Source: an uncultured Bacteroidales bacterium (GTDB lineage: Bacteria > Bacteroidota > Bacteroidia > Bacteroidales > P3). From it: a DNA stretch of 64,000 nucleotides. The notes below the pieces were generated by a model. That model worked only from the letters and a program-made list of their open reading frames with translations, did not search any database and was not told where the DNA came from. The position numbers and the translations under genes were made by a program. Where the stretch lies: NCBI GenBank assembly GCA_900315335.1, contig OMYR01000017.1:1-64000 (forward strand), read 5' to 3'. Positions 45,057 to 54,736 of this stretch are shown here, piece by piece. Each line of letters starts with the position of its first letter. Positions within the stretch are counted from its first letter, which is position 1.

Positions 45057-45928
45057 GTTATAACACCTGCTGCCAATGCAAGTTCTATTGTATGTTCCGC
45101 TCTGATAACTACCGGTTTATCAACCATTTTTCCATTTACGGCTATAACGCCCGAACCTTTTGCTTGCGCTTCTTTAATTGCTGCAACAATAGTTTTCGCT
45201 TTCTCAATTTCTTTTTCAGTCGGGGTGAATACCTCGTTTATTATCTCTATTTGACGAGGGTTGATAATACTCTTGCCGTCAAATCCCAAACGTTTGATAA
45301 GTTCAACTTCCTTACGGAATGTTTCCATATCGTTAAGATTTGAATAAACCGTATCCAAAGCGTATATGCCTGCTGCACGAGCGGCAACAACGATTGTTTG
45401 ACGAGCCAACAATAATTCATCTCCCGAAGGTGTTCTTTGTGCTTTTAGATTTGCACAATAGTCTTCTGCACCTAAGGCGATACCCATCATTCTTTTCGAT
45501 GCTGTGGCTATTGCGTATGCGTTGATGATACCTTTGGTTGATTCAATAGCAGCCATTATCTGTGTTCTGCCCAAACAACCTATTTCTTTTTCTACTTTTT
45601 CTATTTCGGCTTCCAACTCTTGTACTTCTTCGGCAGTCTCAGTCTTAGGCATACGTATTACATGTACTCCGGCTTTAACAACTGCTTCAACATCTTTCTT
45701 ACCATACGGAGTGGAAAGTGGATTAACCCTGACAATCATCTCAATATTGCCGTAATCGATAGTCTTTAACGCATTATGCACCAATAAACGGGCTGCATCT
45801 TTTTCTGCCATCGTTACGGAATCTTCCAAGTCAAGCATTATCGAGTCAGGAGCGTAAATCATAGCGTCTGACATCATTGCGGGATTGTTACCCGGCACGA
45901 ACATCATTGTTCTTCTTAATCTCTGCAT
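45041..45928 (-). CDS. citE: citrate lyase beta subunit (citryl-ACP lyase)
   Basis: A 295-residue CitE, which cleaves citryl-ACP into oxaloacetate and acetyl-ACP. The RRTMMFVPGNNPAMM start, the MLDLEDSV metal-binding motif near 31-38, VRVNPL and the GKSIINPRQI segment are family hallmarks. It is followed directly by citF. The gap of 204 bases to citD is unusually long for this operon and contains only AT-rich sequence with scattered TTACTAATT motifs. Confidence 0.95.
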   Translation of the reverse strand: MQRLRRTMMFVPGNNPAMMSDAMIYAPDSIMLDLEDSVTMAEKDAARLLVHNALKTIDYGNIEMIVRVNPLSTPYGKKDVEAVVKAGVHVIRMPKTETAEEVQELEAEIEKVEKEIGCLGRTQIMAAIESTKGIINAYAIATASKRMMGIALGAEDYCANLKAQRTPSGDELLLARQTIVVAARAAGIYALDTVYSNLNDMETFRKEVELIKRLGFDGKSIINPRQIEIINEVFTPTEKEIEKAKTIVAAIKEAQAKGSGVIAVNGKMVDKPVVIRAEHTIELALAAGVITKEEL

Positions 45929-46132
45929 TTTCTCATCTGATTTTTTAATTAGTAATTCATAATTGTAAGTTATTATTAATCATTTTGTAATATCACTTAA
46001 CGAATGTGTCGCATTACATTAAAATTGCATCTATTTGCCAATTGTTAAAACAAATCCAATATATTTTAATGTTTTTGATGATGTGATTACGATTAATCTG
46101 TTAATTATCAACTACTAATTACTAATTAATTA

Positions 46133-46414
46133 CTAATCTTTCCAAACGTCTTTGCCTGTTGCTCTAACTGCGGCTGCTGTAACTCTTGCTCTTATAGTGC
46201 AATCTAATGCGCCTTTGTCAGTTGCTTTAATTTCTGCATCTTCAATGCCTAAACCTTGCAAAGTTTCGGTAATAACTTTTTTGATTTGACTTCCGAACTG
46301 ATATTTTACAGTGGAGTCCAAATCAACCTGCACACCTTTGTTTTTTGATGGTGCAATCTGAATGAAAATATCGCCTGATTCCAATGTTCCGGCGAATGCT
46401 TCTTTTAATTCCAT
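46133..46414 (-). CDS. citD: citrate lyase acyl carrier subunit
   Basis: A 93-residue gamma subunit that carries the phosphoribosyl-dephospho-CoA arm. The serine attachment site lies in the N-terminal FAGTLESGDIFIQIAP segment (about 8-23). It ends with TARVTAAAVRATGKDVWKD-like helices. First gene of the cit operon; a TAATTTTG element lies about 110 bases upstream. No citrate transporter or oxaloacetate decarboxylase gene is in the window. Confidence 0.92.
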   Translation of the reverse strand: MELKEAFAGTLESGDIFIQIAPSKNKGVQVDLDSTVKYQFGSQIKKVITETLQGLGIEDAEIKATDKGALDCTIRARVTAAAVRATGKDVWKD

Positions 46415-46521
46415 TGCTTTGATCTACAATTTTTATGTTATTATTTATGTCTATTCAGTCAACAAAATTTCCTTATCGGTGCATATTAAAACCATATGTG
46501 ATACGCCCAAAAAAGGAAAGG

Positions 46522-46529
46522 CAAAATTA
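46522..46529 (-). promoter_or_regulatory. probable promoter of the citrate lyase operon
   Basis: TAATTTTG on the minus strand, with TTG 17 bases further upstream (46547-46549). It leaves a leader of about 100 bases before citD. Confidence 0.5.
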
Positions 46530-46634
46530 CAAAGATTTTTTATAATCAAATCAATAAAATCGAAAAAAGATAGAATTTATTTACAAAACACAATGCCATT
46601 ATGTCTAAACACAAAAATAATAGGGCTTATCGCA

Positions 46635-46718
46635 AAATTAGTGTTAAACACTGCAAAAATAGTGTTAAACATCATTTCACTAATGTTTAACACTATTTTT
46701 GTAGTATCGGTTAATAAA
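46635..46718. repeat. 21-bp-period array 12
   Basis: Four units starting at 46635, 46656, 46677 and 46698. The first two are A-rich with GTGTTAAACA cores; the third is T-rich with TGTTTAACACTA. It lies between the cit promoter and the alcohol dehydrogenase gene. Confidence 0.9.
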
Positions 46719-46779
46719 TAATCGTATTGACTAACACGTTTTTAGAAATTAGTTATTGTATTAACGAAAATATGGTTGC

Positions 46780-46823
46780 AAACAAGAAAAACAAGCGACA
46801 AACCATTTTGGAATGCCGCTTGT
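46780..46823 (-). terminator. probable terminator after the alcohol dehydrogenase gene
   Basis: ACAAGCG (46791-46797) pairs with CGCTTGT (46817-46823); followed on the minus strand by TTTTCTTGTTT. Weak stem. Confidence 0.5.
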
Positions 46824-46852
46824 AAATTATATACTTTGATAAAGAAAATGAA

Positions 46853-48040
46853 TTAAAGACTCTGACGCAAAATTTCTACAACATCGTTATGGTTCAATGA
46901 ACTGTAATCGGTAGGATATAATATCGTGCTTTTGGCAATTGCATCAAGCATATCTTCTTTTACTCCCAATTCAGCGGAGTGCATAACAAGACCAATTTCG
47001 TTCATCCATTTTTCCAAACAAGCAATACCTTCCAAAGCGATTTGTTTATCGTCTTTGCCGTCTTGTTTTACGTTCCAAACATTTACTGCAAAACGTTTGA
47101 ATTTATCCATACCCTTGTTATTGTTGTTGCTGATAATATCGATAACATATTTATAATAAGGTATAGAAACAGCCGATAAAGTCATACCATGTGTTGCGTT
47201 TGTATGAGCACCGATAGCCTGTCCAATCATATGAACAATCCAATCTCCGTTTTTACCTTTCTTCAAAAGAGTATTCAACGCCCACGTTGCAATCCACATA
47301 ATATTGCTTCGAGCTTCATAGTCTTTTGGATTTTTAACTGCAATCAACGAACTATGAATTAATGAGCGCATAAGACCTTCTGCAAGGTAATCCGTCGTGT
47401 TATCATCGAAATTAGAGAAATATTGCTCCATAATGTGGCTCATAATATCAAAGAAGCCGGCTACCATTTGGTATTGAGGAACAGTAAATGTGTATTCAGG
47501 GTTAAGTATAGTGAATTTAGGGAATAGTCTATCGTCAAAAACTTTACCTATTTTCAATTTTTCTTTATGATTGGTTATAACCGAGCCTCCGTTCATTTCG
47601 CTACCCGTTCCGACCATTGTCAAAATGCTTGCAACAGGTATGATTTTGCAAGTAGGATCTTTTTGCTCCAAAAAATAAGTTTTCCAAGCGTCTGTTTCAC
47701 AATAAGCAGAAGCAGCCACACCCTTTGCGTAGTCAATAACACTTCCGCCTCCGACGGCAAGGATTAAATCAACGGCATTATCTTTTGCCATTTTTGCGCC
47801 TTCATACAATTTTTCAACAGTAGGATTGCTCATAACACCACTGTCTTCTATGATTGTCTTGCCTTCGGATTTAAGAATATCAACAACTTTGTCGTAAATT
47901 CCATTGGTTTTTATTGAACCGCTGCCATACGAGAGCATTATTGTTTTACCATAATTTTTAAGTTCGTCTTTAAGAAAATTAAGACTTTCATTACCGAAAT
48001 ACAATTTGGTTGGGTTTGAATATTTGAAATTTCCTAACAT
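46853..48040 (-). CDS. iron-containing alcohol dehydrogenase (butanol dehydrogenase-like)
   Basis: A 395-residue group III dehydrogenase. The NAD(P)-binding GGGSVIDYAKGVA motif (about 98-110) and metal-ligand histidines in HIMEQYFSNF and AIGAHTNATHGMTLSAVSIPYY are present. It is closest to the NADH/NADPH-dependent butanol dehydrogenase group (BDH/YqdH), which reduces aldehydes in fermentation. It sits alone upstream of the cit operon end; the substrate is inferred. Confidence 0.88.
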   Translation of the reverse strand: MLGNFKYSNPTKLYFGNESLNFLKDELKNYGKTIMLSYGSGSIKTNGIYDKVVDILKSEGKTIIEDSGVMSNPTVEKLYEGAKMAKDNAVDLILAVGGGSVIDYAKGVAASAYCETDAWKTYFLEQKDPTCKIIPVASILTMVGTGSEMNGGSVITNHKEKLKIGKVFDDRLFPKFTILNPEYTFTVPQYQMVAGFFDIMSHIMEQYFSNFDDNTTDYLAEGLMRSLIHSSLIAVKNPKDYEARSNIMWIATWALNTLLKKGKNGDWIVHMIGQAIGAHTNATHGMTLSAVSIPYYKYVIDIISNNNNKGMDKFKRFAVNVWNVKQDGKDDKQIALEGIACLEKWMNEIGLVMHSAELGVKEDMLDAIAKSTILYPTDYSSLNHNDVVEILRQSL

Positions 48041-48171
48041 AACGTTTATAATGTTTAATGGTTGTACTTTTCTTTAACGAAATGAAATTTCAAATATTGT
48101 TTTCAAAAGTGTATTTTGAAAAATTTGAAATCCTACTACAATTAAATTTTTGATAAATAGTATTTGGAACT

Positions 48172-49083
48172 CTATTGTAATTTGTCAAATATTTCTTGTT
48201 TTATCATACGGCTGAATTTGGTTGCTCCGAACTCATTTAAGTGGTCGCCGTCATAAAAGTCTTTGTTTGTAAAACGAGAATCTCTCATATAATCGTAATA
48301 AGGTAAATCGTATTCTTTTTGCATTTGGGCAATAGTGGAATACATTTTATCCAATTGTTTTTTGTTTAAGTTCTCATAGTATGTATGCCAAGTAGGAGTT
48401 GTCAGCAATACCAATGAAAGTGAATGCGTGCGACAATAAGAAACTATTTTCTTGAAATAAGAGATGTTTTTGTCCAAATACGCCCAATCCGTAGTGTGTC
48501 TTTTTGCGGCAGATATGGCATAAAGAGTTTCCCATGTGGATGAACGGGAAGCAAGAGAATGGTTCGTTCCCCAACCTAAACTATCGCAGATATTGTTTTC
48601 GGTATTAAAAAATTTGCTTTTCAACTTACCGCGAAATACGGCAGGATGAGACAATTCCAAATTGTATTTTGAAAAATCCGAATGATAATCGCAATCCATA
48701 TATATCTTATAGTTTATAGCGTACCACCAAAGTTCAGTGTCTTCAATGTCATAAGCAAAAAATGTAAAGTAGGAAATAGGAAGAACAACAGTCTTTAACC
48801 CTTTGCACATATTACCGTATTTCTCCAACATAAAGTAATCGTATTGTAAGTTCTGAGAAGTATTTGCCAAATTGAACGAATGTGGGATATATTGGGGACG
48901 TATTGCATAATAAGCGTGAGAAGAGCCTAAAAATATGATTTCCGTATCGTCTGCATGGCGTATCATTTGATGATTCTTTATCTTATACGGATTCGGTATC
49001 TGACGTACTGTGTATTCTCCCAATGAAAGAGTGAGCAACAAAGCCACCGAAAGCAAAACTATTGTTATCAAAAAGCGTTTCAT
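48172..49083 (-). CDS. SGNH-hydrolase-like partner of an MBOAT acyltransferase
   Basis: A 303-residue protein with an N-terminal signal anchor (about 5-22). The SGNH-like features are the GSSHAYYAIRP motif near 52-62 (nucleophile serine) and a C-terminal DGDHLNEFGATKF with the Asp-x-x-His pair. It lies five bases after the MBOAT gene, and this pairing (as in DltB/DltD or AlgI/AlgX-like systems) suggests that it moves an acyl group, probably acetyl, onto an extracytoplasmic glycan. Confidence 0.78.
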   Translation of the reverse strand: MKRFLITIVLLSVALLLTLSLGEYTVRQIPNPYKIKNHQMIRHADDTEIIFLGSSHAYYAIRPQYIPHSFNLANTSQNLQYDYFMLEKYGNMCKGLKTVVLPISYFTFFAYDIEDTELWWYAINYKIYMDCDYHSDFSKYNLELSHPAVFRGKLKSKFFNTENNICDSLGWGTNHSLASRSSTWETLYAISAAKRHTTDWAYLDKNISYFKKIVSYCRTHSLSLVLLTTPTWHTYYENLNKKQLDKMYSTIAQMQKEYDLPYYDYMRDSRFTNKDFYDGDHLNEFGATKFSRMIKQEIFDKLQ

Positions 49084-49088
49084 ATTAT

Positions 49089-50537
49089 TTAGAATTGGAA
49101 ATAGATAAATGTTTCTTGGTCTGCCGCAAAGACGATTGTTATTATGATTAACAAGTAATAGAATACCAAACGGGCAAATCTATATTTGAAAATACCTGTT
49201 TGAGAAGATATTTGCGAAGCGTGTTGTTTTTCTCTTTGTATCCATTCGACCAATAGCAAGACAAAAACCGCTGCCAATGGCAAACGAGCCTGCATTATGT
49301 CTCCTATGTCGACAAAAGATATACAGCACATTTTTACAAGGTAGTCTCCTGCCTGAGTTATATTTTCCGAGCGGAATATTATCCAACCTATAACCACAAG
49401 AAAAAATGTCAGCACCATTTGTCCAATCTCTTTTATATTCGGTAACAGACGTCCCGTTGCCACAATATCGGTATATTTTCTATTCCTTTTCAATAGCATT
49501 AATGGAACGAAAAGCAAGGCGTGGTATGCACCCCAAACGATAAAAGTCCAATTGGCACCGTGCCAAAAGCCGCTGACAAGAAAAATAATAAAGGTATTTC
49601 GTATCACTTTCCATTTTGCACATTTGCTGCCACCAAGAGGGATATAGATATAATCACGAAACCATGTTGTCAAGGATATATGCCAACGTCGCCAAAACTC
49701 TGCTATATTTCTTGAAAAGTATGGGAAATTAAAGTTACGCATTAAATTGAATCCAAACAAACGAGCAGTACCTATGGCAATATCGGAATAGCCAGAAAAG
49801 TCTCCATATATTTGAAAGGTAAATAAAACACCTGCCAACAGCAATGTAACTCCGCTTTGATTGGCATAGTCTGCCCATATTGAATTGACAACAATTGCAC
49901 AATTATCGGCTACGACCATTTTCTTGAAAAATCCCCAAAGTATTTGGCGACAGCCATCCACAGATTGAGCGTAATCAAAGCGACGAGGCTTGTGAAACTG
50001 AGGCAAAAGATTAGTTGCCCTTTCAATAGGTCCTGCAACAAGTTGGGGAAAGAAAGATATGTAGGCGAAAAAGGCTACTATGTCTTTACACGCAGGTACT
50101 TTTTTGTTATAAACATCGATGCTGTATCCCAAAGCTTGAAATGTGTAGAAACTTATACCGACCGGAAGGATTAAATTCAATGTTACAAAATCGGTTTGTA
50201 TTCCCACAAGACTAAGAAGTTGAGCAAGGTTGTCGGCAAAGAAGTTATAGTATTTGAAAACTCCGAGAATACCGATATTGAGCAAGATATTGACAATGCT
50301 TATTGTTTTTTGTCTTTTACTGTGCTTTTCGTTTGAAGCAATCAATAGTCCGCAAATGTAACTCAAAAGAGATGTGAGTACTATAAGTATTAAAAACTTC
50401 CAATTCCAATAGCCGTAGAATACATAACTTGCTATCAAAAGAAACAAGTTTTGTACTTTTAGCCGTTTGAACATAAACCAATAGAGAAGAAAAACTATCG
50501 GCAAAAAAATTAAAAACTCAATGGAATTAAATAGCAT
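49089..50537 (-). CDS. MBOAT-family O-acyltransferase (AlgI/DltB-like)
   Basis: A 482-residue multi-pass membrane protein. The N-terminus FNSIEFLIFLPIVFLLYWFM, the FWRRWHISLTTWFRDYIYIPLGG segment and the catalytic-histidine segment SGFWHGANWTFIVWGAYHA are family hallmarks. It passes acyl groups across the inner membrane. No alginate or teichoic acid genes are nearby, so the acceptor is probably a capsule, exopolysaccharide, LPS or peptidoglycan sugar. Confidence 0.92.
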   Translation of the reverse strand: MLFNSIEFLIFLPIVFLLYWFMFKRLKVQNLFLLIASYVFYGYWNWKFLILIVLTSLLSYICGLLIASNEKHSKRQKTISIVNILLNIGILGVFKYYNFFADNLAQLLSLVGIQTDFVTLNLILPVGISFYTFQALGYSIDVYNKKVPACKDIVAFFAYISFFPQLVAGPIERATNLLPQFHKPRRFDYAQSVDGCRQILWGFFKKMVVADNCAIVVNSIWADYANQSGVTLLLAGVLFTFQIYGDFSGYSDIAIGTARLFGFNLMRNFNFPYFSRNIAEFWRRWHISLTTWFRDYIYIPLGGSKCAKWKVIRNTFIIFLVSGFWHGANWTFIVWGAYHALLFVPLMLLKRNRKYTDIVATGRLLPNIKEIGQMVLTFFLVVIGWIIFRSENITQAGDYLVKMCCISFVDIGDIMQARLPLAAVFVLLLVEWIQREKQHASQISSQTGIFKYRFARLVFYYLLIIITIVFAADQETFIYFQF

Positions 50538-50687
50538 AATATAAATCTTTTTTGATTGAAATTCGTTTTCATAAATTGCTTAACGAAAAGAGACTGTAAA
50601 TATTGTATATAGATATATAATTGAGCTTTTTGAAATGAAAATTGAGTATTAAAATGTGTTAATTTTTCAGAAAAATAACTTTTTATG

Positions 50688-50717
50688 TTGTGATTTGAAC
50701 AAAATGTTGTAGTTTTG
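50688..50717 (+). promoter_or_regulatory. ilvE promoter
   Basis: TTG (50688-50690), 19 bases, TAGTTTTG (50710-50717): exact Bacteroidota consensus spacing. It leaves a leader of about 55 bases before the ATG at 50780. Confidence 0.78.
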
Positions 50718-50779
50718 CAAAAGTTTTAAGATAAACTAATAAAGAATATAGATAAACTAACAATAAAAATAGTACAGAC

Positions 50780-51793
50780 ATGGAAAATATAGATTGGGGT
50801 AGTTTAGGTTTTGGCTACTACAAGACTGATTACAACGTACGTTGCTATTATCGTAATGGCAAATGGGGTGAATTGGAAGTATCTTCTTCCGAAGAAATAA
50901 CGATGCATATGGCTGCCACAGTTCTTCATTATGGTCAGGCTGCTTTTGAAGGAATGAAAGCATTCCGCGGAGTTGATGGAAAAATACGTATGTTCCGTCC
51001 TTACGAAAACGCTAAACGTATGATTTCTTCTGCAAAAGGTGTTTTGATGGCAGAACCACCAGAGGAATTATTCGTTGAAGCATGTAAAAAATGCGTTAAA
51101 TTGAACGAAAAATATGTTCCACCTTACGGAAGCGGTGCTTCATTATATTTACGCCCTATATTAGTCGGAACTGGTGCGCAAGTAGGTGTTCATCCTGCAA
51201 AAGAATATTTGTTTATGGTATTTGCTTGCCCTGTGGGACCATATTTCAAAGCCGGTTTCAAGCCTGTTAAATTCCAAATAGCAAAAGATTATGACCGTGC
51301 TGCTCCATTCGGAACAGGTAAATACAAAGTTGGTGGTAACTACGCTGCTTCATTGGTTTCTGGCGAAAGAGCTGCTAAGGAAGGTTATTCTAACTGTATT
51401 TATTTGAATGCCGCTACTCACGAATTTATCGATGAGGCAGGTGCTGCAAACTTCTTTGGTATTAAGAACAATACTTATTGCACTCCTGAATCTTCATCTA
51501 TTCTTCCTTCAATTACCAATATGTCTTTGTGTCAGATTGCCGAAGACTTGGGAATGAAAGTTGAAAGAAGAAAAATTCCTGTTGAAGAGTTGGCTTCTTT
51601 CGAGGAAGTTGCTGCTTGCGGAACTGCTGCTGTGATTTCTCCTATCAATGAAATTACAGACAGAGAAACAGGAAAAACTTACAAATGGGGAGAAGAAGCA
51701 GGTCCTGTTTGCACAAAATTGTATGACACATTGAAAGGTATTCAAGAAGGTAGAATAGAAGACAAACATTCTTGGAATGTATTTGTTGACTAA
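50780..51793 (+). CDS. ilvE: branched-chain amino acid aminotransferase
   Basis: A 337-residue fold-type IV PLP enzyme, which makes or degrades leucine, isoleucine and valine. Visible features are LHYGQAAFEGMKAFRG near 50-65, LYLRPILVGTGAQVGVHPA, the PLP-lysine region GTGKYKVGGNYAASL, and EFIDEAGAANFFG. Full length with a strong promoter and terminator as a single-gene unit. Confidence 0.96.
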   Translation: MENIDWGSLGFGYYKTDYNVRCYYRNGKWGELEVSSSEEITMHMAATVLHYGQAAFEGMKAFRGVDGKIRMFRPYENAKRMISSAKGVLMAEPPEELFVEACKKCVKLNEKYVPPYGSGASLYLRPILVGTGAQVGVHPAKEYLFMVFACPVGPYFKAGFKPVKFQIAKDYDRAAPFGTGKYKVGGNYAASLVSGERAAKEGYSNCIYLNAATHEFIDEAGAANFFGIKNNTYCTPESSSILPSITNMSLCQIAEDLGMKVERRKIPVEELASFEEVAACGTAAVISPINEITDRETGKTYKWGEEAGPVCTKLYDTLKGIQEGRIEDKHSWNVFVD

Positions 51794-51818
51794 TCATTAA
51801 CCGATGAGTATAACACAT

Positions 51819-51857
51819 AAAGATTGGCAATTTATATTATTGCCAATCTTTATTTTT
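51819..51857 (+). terminator. ilvE terminator
   Basis: AAAGATTGGCAA (51819-51830, preceded by an AT-rich base) pairs perfectly with 51840-51851, followed by ATTTTTG. Confidence 0.8.
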
Positions 51858-51866
51858 GAAGTTTCT

Positions 51867-51929
51867 AAAATGATGTTTAACACTGTTGAAATAATTAATG
51901 AAACTAAAAAATTAGTATTAAACACTAAT
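51867..51929. repeat. 21-bp-period array 13
   Basis: Three units starting at 51867, 51888 and 51909, with A-rich left ends. The cores are ATGTTTAACACT, ATTAATGAAACT and GTATTAAACACT. It lies after the ilvE terminator. Confidence 0.88.
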
Positions 51930-51974
51930 TTTCTCTTTAACGCAAAAAATAAAATATAAGCAATCGTACATAGA

Positions 51975-53126
51975 ATGAATCCAAAGCATAGAGAAACGAT
52001 TACAATTGGTTTTGATGCCAAAAGAGCTGTGACTAATACCACAGGTCTTGGGTCTTTTTCACGAACATTGATAAACGACCTGCTTAAAGACAGCAACGAT
52101 TTTGATTTTATCCTCTATGCTCCCGATTTAGGAAAAGATTATTTGCGAGAACAAATCAATAAAAGCGATAGATTACAAATAAAAACAAGCAATAAAAACC
52201 TTAAAATTTTCAAAGATTATTGGCGTAGCAAAGGTATTGTCAAGGATTTGATTAAAGATAAAGTCGATATTTTTCATGGTCTTAGCGGAGAATTGCCGCA
52301 AGGCATTAGGAAAAGCGGTATTAAAAGCGTTGTAACTATTCACGATTTGATATTTTTAAGGCATTCGGAGTTTTACAATCCGATTGATGTTAAAATCTAT
52401 ACACATAAGTTTTTCTCCACAATCAATCAGGCGGATAAAATCATTGCAATAAGCGAATGCACGAAGCGAGATATTTTGCATTATTCAAATGTAAAAGAAG
52501 AAAAAATAGATGTTATCTATCAATCGTATAACAAGATTTACTCGGCTATTGTAACCAACGACAAAAAACAAGAAATAAAACAAAAATATTCATTGCCCGA
52601 TAGATTTATTCTTAATGTCGGCTCTATCGAAAGGCGAAAAAATGTACTTTTGGCAGTTAAGGCTTTGAGCCAATTAGACAAAAACATTCATCTGGTTATT
52701 GTCGGCAAAAAGACAGATTACTTAAAAGAAGTGGAGAGTTATGTTAAGCAGCATTCATTGAATGATAGGGTTCATATATATCATAACATAAGCAACGAAG
52801 AACTAAGAGTTTTTTACAAGTTAGCCGAAATTTTTGTTTATCCATCAATTTACGAAGGCTTTGGTATTCCCATAATAGAGGCAATTGCCAATGATTTACC
52901 GGTAGTTGCTTGCAAAGGCTCTTGTTTGGAAGAAGCGGGAGGGGAGTATTCTTATTATGTCGGGACAAATGATGTCGTAGAAATGACGCAAGCACTGAAA
53001 ACACTCTTGGATAATGAAGACAAAAGGACGTTAGCCATAAATGAAAGCAAAAAGTATATTCAAAGATTTGCCAACACCAACGCTGTCGATAAGTATTTTA
53101 ACGTCTATAATAGTCTTTGTAATTAA
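51975..53126 (+). CDS. glycosyltransferase family 4 protein
   Basis: A 383-residue GT-B enzyme. The N-terminal Rossmann part (about 1-190) starts TIGFDAKRAVTNTTGLGSFSR; the C-terminal donor-binding part has LNVGSIERRKNVLLAVKAL and the EX7E-like EGFGIPIIEAIANDLPVV. Likely transfers a sugar in LPS, capsule or glycoprotein synthesis. A single-gene unit between two 21-bp arrays. Confidence 0.92.
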   Translation: MNPKHRETITIGFDAKRAVTNTTGLGSFSRTLINDLLKDSNDFDFILYAPDLGKDYLREQINKSDRLQIKTSNKNLKIFKDYWRSKGIVKDLIKDKVDIFHGLSGELPQGIRKSGIKSVVTIHDLIFLRHSEFYNPIDVKIYTHKFFSTINQADKIIAISECTKRDILHYSNVKEEKIDVIYQSYNKIYSAIVTNDKKQEIKQKYSLPDRFILNVGSIERRKNVLLAVKALSQLDKNIHLVIVGKKTDYLKEVESYVKQHSLNDRVHIYHNISNEELRVFYKLAEIFVYPSIYEGFGIPIIEAIANDLPVVACKGSCLEEAGGEYSYYVGTNDVVEMTQALKTLLDNEDKRTLAINESKKYIQRFANTNAVDKYFNVYNSLCN

Positions 53127-53127
53127 T

Positions 53128-53190
53128 AAAATAGTTTCATTGATTATTTTATTAGTTTCATTAATTAATTTATTGGTTTCACTGATTATT
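53128..53190. repeat. 21-bp-period array 14
   Basis: Three units starting at 53128, 53149 and 53170, two bases after the glycosyltransferase stop codon. All three have the GTTTCA(T/C)T core (TAGTTTCATTGATT, TAGTTTCATTAATT, TGGTTTCACTGATT). Confidence 0.9.
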
Positions 53191-53232
53191 TTATTTATTA
53201 GCCCATTTGATTTTAGAAATATTGAAAATTTG

Positions 53233-53240
53233 TAATTTTG
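53233..53240 (+). promoter_or_regulatory. -7 promoter element for the TrmH-family gene
   Basis: TAATTTTG, 23 bases upstream of the ATG. Confidence 0.5.
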
Positions 53241-53263
53241 CAGATTAGAAAACTAAGCGGAGT

Positions 53264-53968
53264 ATGACATATAAAGATTTAGATATAGAAAGCAAACGTA
53301 AATACTATTCATTGCTTTGCGATATAATCACGCAAGAACGCCGATTTAACTTGGAAAAAGTCATTGATTTAAGAACAGAACATTTTGTTCCCGTAATAGA
53401 AAATATTCATAAGGCACAGAATGCGTCGGCAGTGTTAAGGACTTGCGATTGTTTGGGACTTCAAGAGGTAAGAGTTGTAGAAAATAATAACAAGTTTGCC
53501 GTTACGGACGATATTTCATTAGGTGCAAATAAATGGTTAAACATCAAAAAATACAATACGTTTGAAAACAATACCAAACGTTGTTTCGATGATTTGAGAA
53601 GTGAAGGCTACAAAATCATTGCTACAATGCCTCACGACAATGATATAAATCTGCAAGACATTGATATAACCCAAAAAACGGCAATAGTTTTTGGTAGCGA
53701 GGTCGATGGTATATCCAAAGAGGCTATTGATAACGCCGATTGTTTTATGAAAATCCCCATGTACGGTTTTACCGAAAGTTTCAATATATCTGTTTCTGCT
53801 GCAATAACACTACATTATCTTACCGACAAATTGCGTCAGAGCAATATACCTTGGCAATTGAGCGAAGAAAAACGCTTAAATACTTTAATCCATTGGGCAT
53901 TGGAAAGCATAACGACCAAAGATAAAATTGCAAAAGAATTATTGAATAGAGTTATAAGTATGAAATAA
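53264..53968 (+). CDS. TrmH-family RNA 2'-O-methyltransferase
   Basis: A 234-residue SPOUT-fold methyltransferase. Motif 1 is NIHKAQNASAVLRTCDCLG (about 46-64), motif 2 TAIVFGSEVDGIS and motif 3 MKIPMYGFTESFNISVSAAITLHYL, forming the SAM knot. It matches tRNA (guanosine-18-2'-O)-methyltransferase TrmH in length and motifs, but an rRNA target cannot be excluded. Confidence 0.9.
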   Translation: MTYKDLDIESKRKYYSLLCDIITQERRFNLEKVIDLRTEHFVPVIENIHKAQNASAVLRTCDCLGLQEVRVVENNNKFAVTDDISLGANKWLNIKKYNTFENNTKRCFDDLRSEGYKIIATMPHDNDINLQDIDITQKTAIVFGSEVDGISKEAIDNADCFMKIPMYGFTESFNISVSAAITLHYLTDKLRQSNIPWQLSEEKRLNTLIHWALESITTKDKIAKELLNRVISMK

Positions 53969-54010
53969 AAACTTTATTCTTGCGTTCTAAGATTTCAAAC
54001 AGAAAAGAAA

Positions 54011-54736
54011 ATGAAAATTAAAAGCATAATAATAGCAACTGTTTTATTGGTATTTGGCTGCTGCAAAACTGCCACAGCCCAACTATTCAAAGCCAATGTG
54101 TCGGCAGGTTTTGCTATTTCGCAGATTGACGGCGATGAACTCTATGGCTTTAAGCATTTGGGTTTTTCGGGTGGTGTTGGAGTTATGATGCCGATAATTC
54201 CAGACAAGACCGATGAGGGTTTTCAGTTATCCACCGAAATACTTTTATCACAACGTGGGGCAACAAACAACCATCTTACCGACCCGTTTGAATATCATTG
54301 TAATTTGACTTATATAGATGTGCCGTTAATGATTCATTATGTGGATAAACGTGGAGGTGTTACACTTGGAGCAGGTATTCAATACGGCAGATTAATTTCC
54401 ACAAAAGAATCTTGGACATTGTACGATACTATGATAAATGGTATGGATAGACCGCTGAATATAAACGACCATAATTTTAAGAAAAATGATTTGTCTGTCG
54501 TTGCTGATTTTCGTTTTACGATTTGGAGAAATTTCAAATTTGATGTGCGTTGGCAGTATTCGTTATTGCCGATTAGAAAAGACGTAGGCTTTTTTAATTC
54601 GTACAATCCCGATGATGACTATTACAAATCGTGGTATCGAGACTACAAAACACATAGTTTGACTTTCAAAGTCATATATGTGTTCAACGAAGACAATGAT
54701 ACGTACCATCGTACCAAGTACCGCAGAAGAAGATAA
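54011..54736 (+). CDS. outer-membrane beta-barrel protein (PorT-like family)
   Basis: A 241-residue protein with a signal peptide (about 1-22, ATAQ) and alternating beta-strands ending in aromatic residues. The pattern ANVSAGFAISQIDGDELYGFKHLGFSGGVGVMMPI and LTYIDVPLMIHYVDKRGGVTLGAGIQYG is that of the outer-membrane beta-barrel family that includes PorT, a T9SS component. The family is broad, so a T9SS role is possible but not shown. It is 42 bases downstream of the TrmH-like gene. Confidence 0.8.
   Translation: MKIKSIIIATVLLVFGCCKTATAQLFKANVSAGFAISQIDGDELYGFKHLGFSGGVGVMMPIIPDKTDEGFQLSTEILLSQRGATNNHLTDPFEYHCNLTYIDVPLMIHYVDKRGGVTLGAGIQYGRLISTKESWTLYDTMINGMDRPLNINDHNFKKNDLSVVADFRFTIWRNFKFDVRWQYSLLPIRKDVGFFNSYNPDDDYYKSWYRDYKTHSLTFKVIYVFNEDNDTYHRTKYRRRR

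Noticed and set aside
45929-46132. gap between citD and citE as another 21-bp array or a riboswitch
   Set aside because: It contains TTACTAATT-like words and an 11-bp long-range inverted repeat (45947-45957 with 46117-46127), but no 21-base register and no recognisable riboswitch core.
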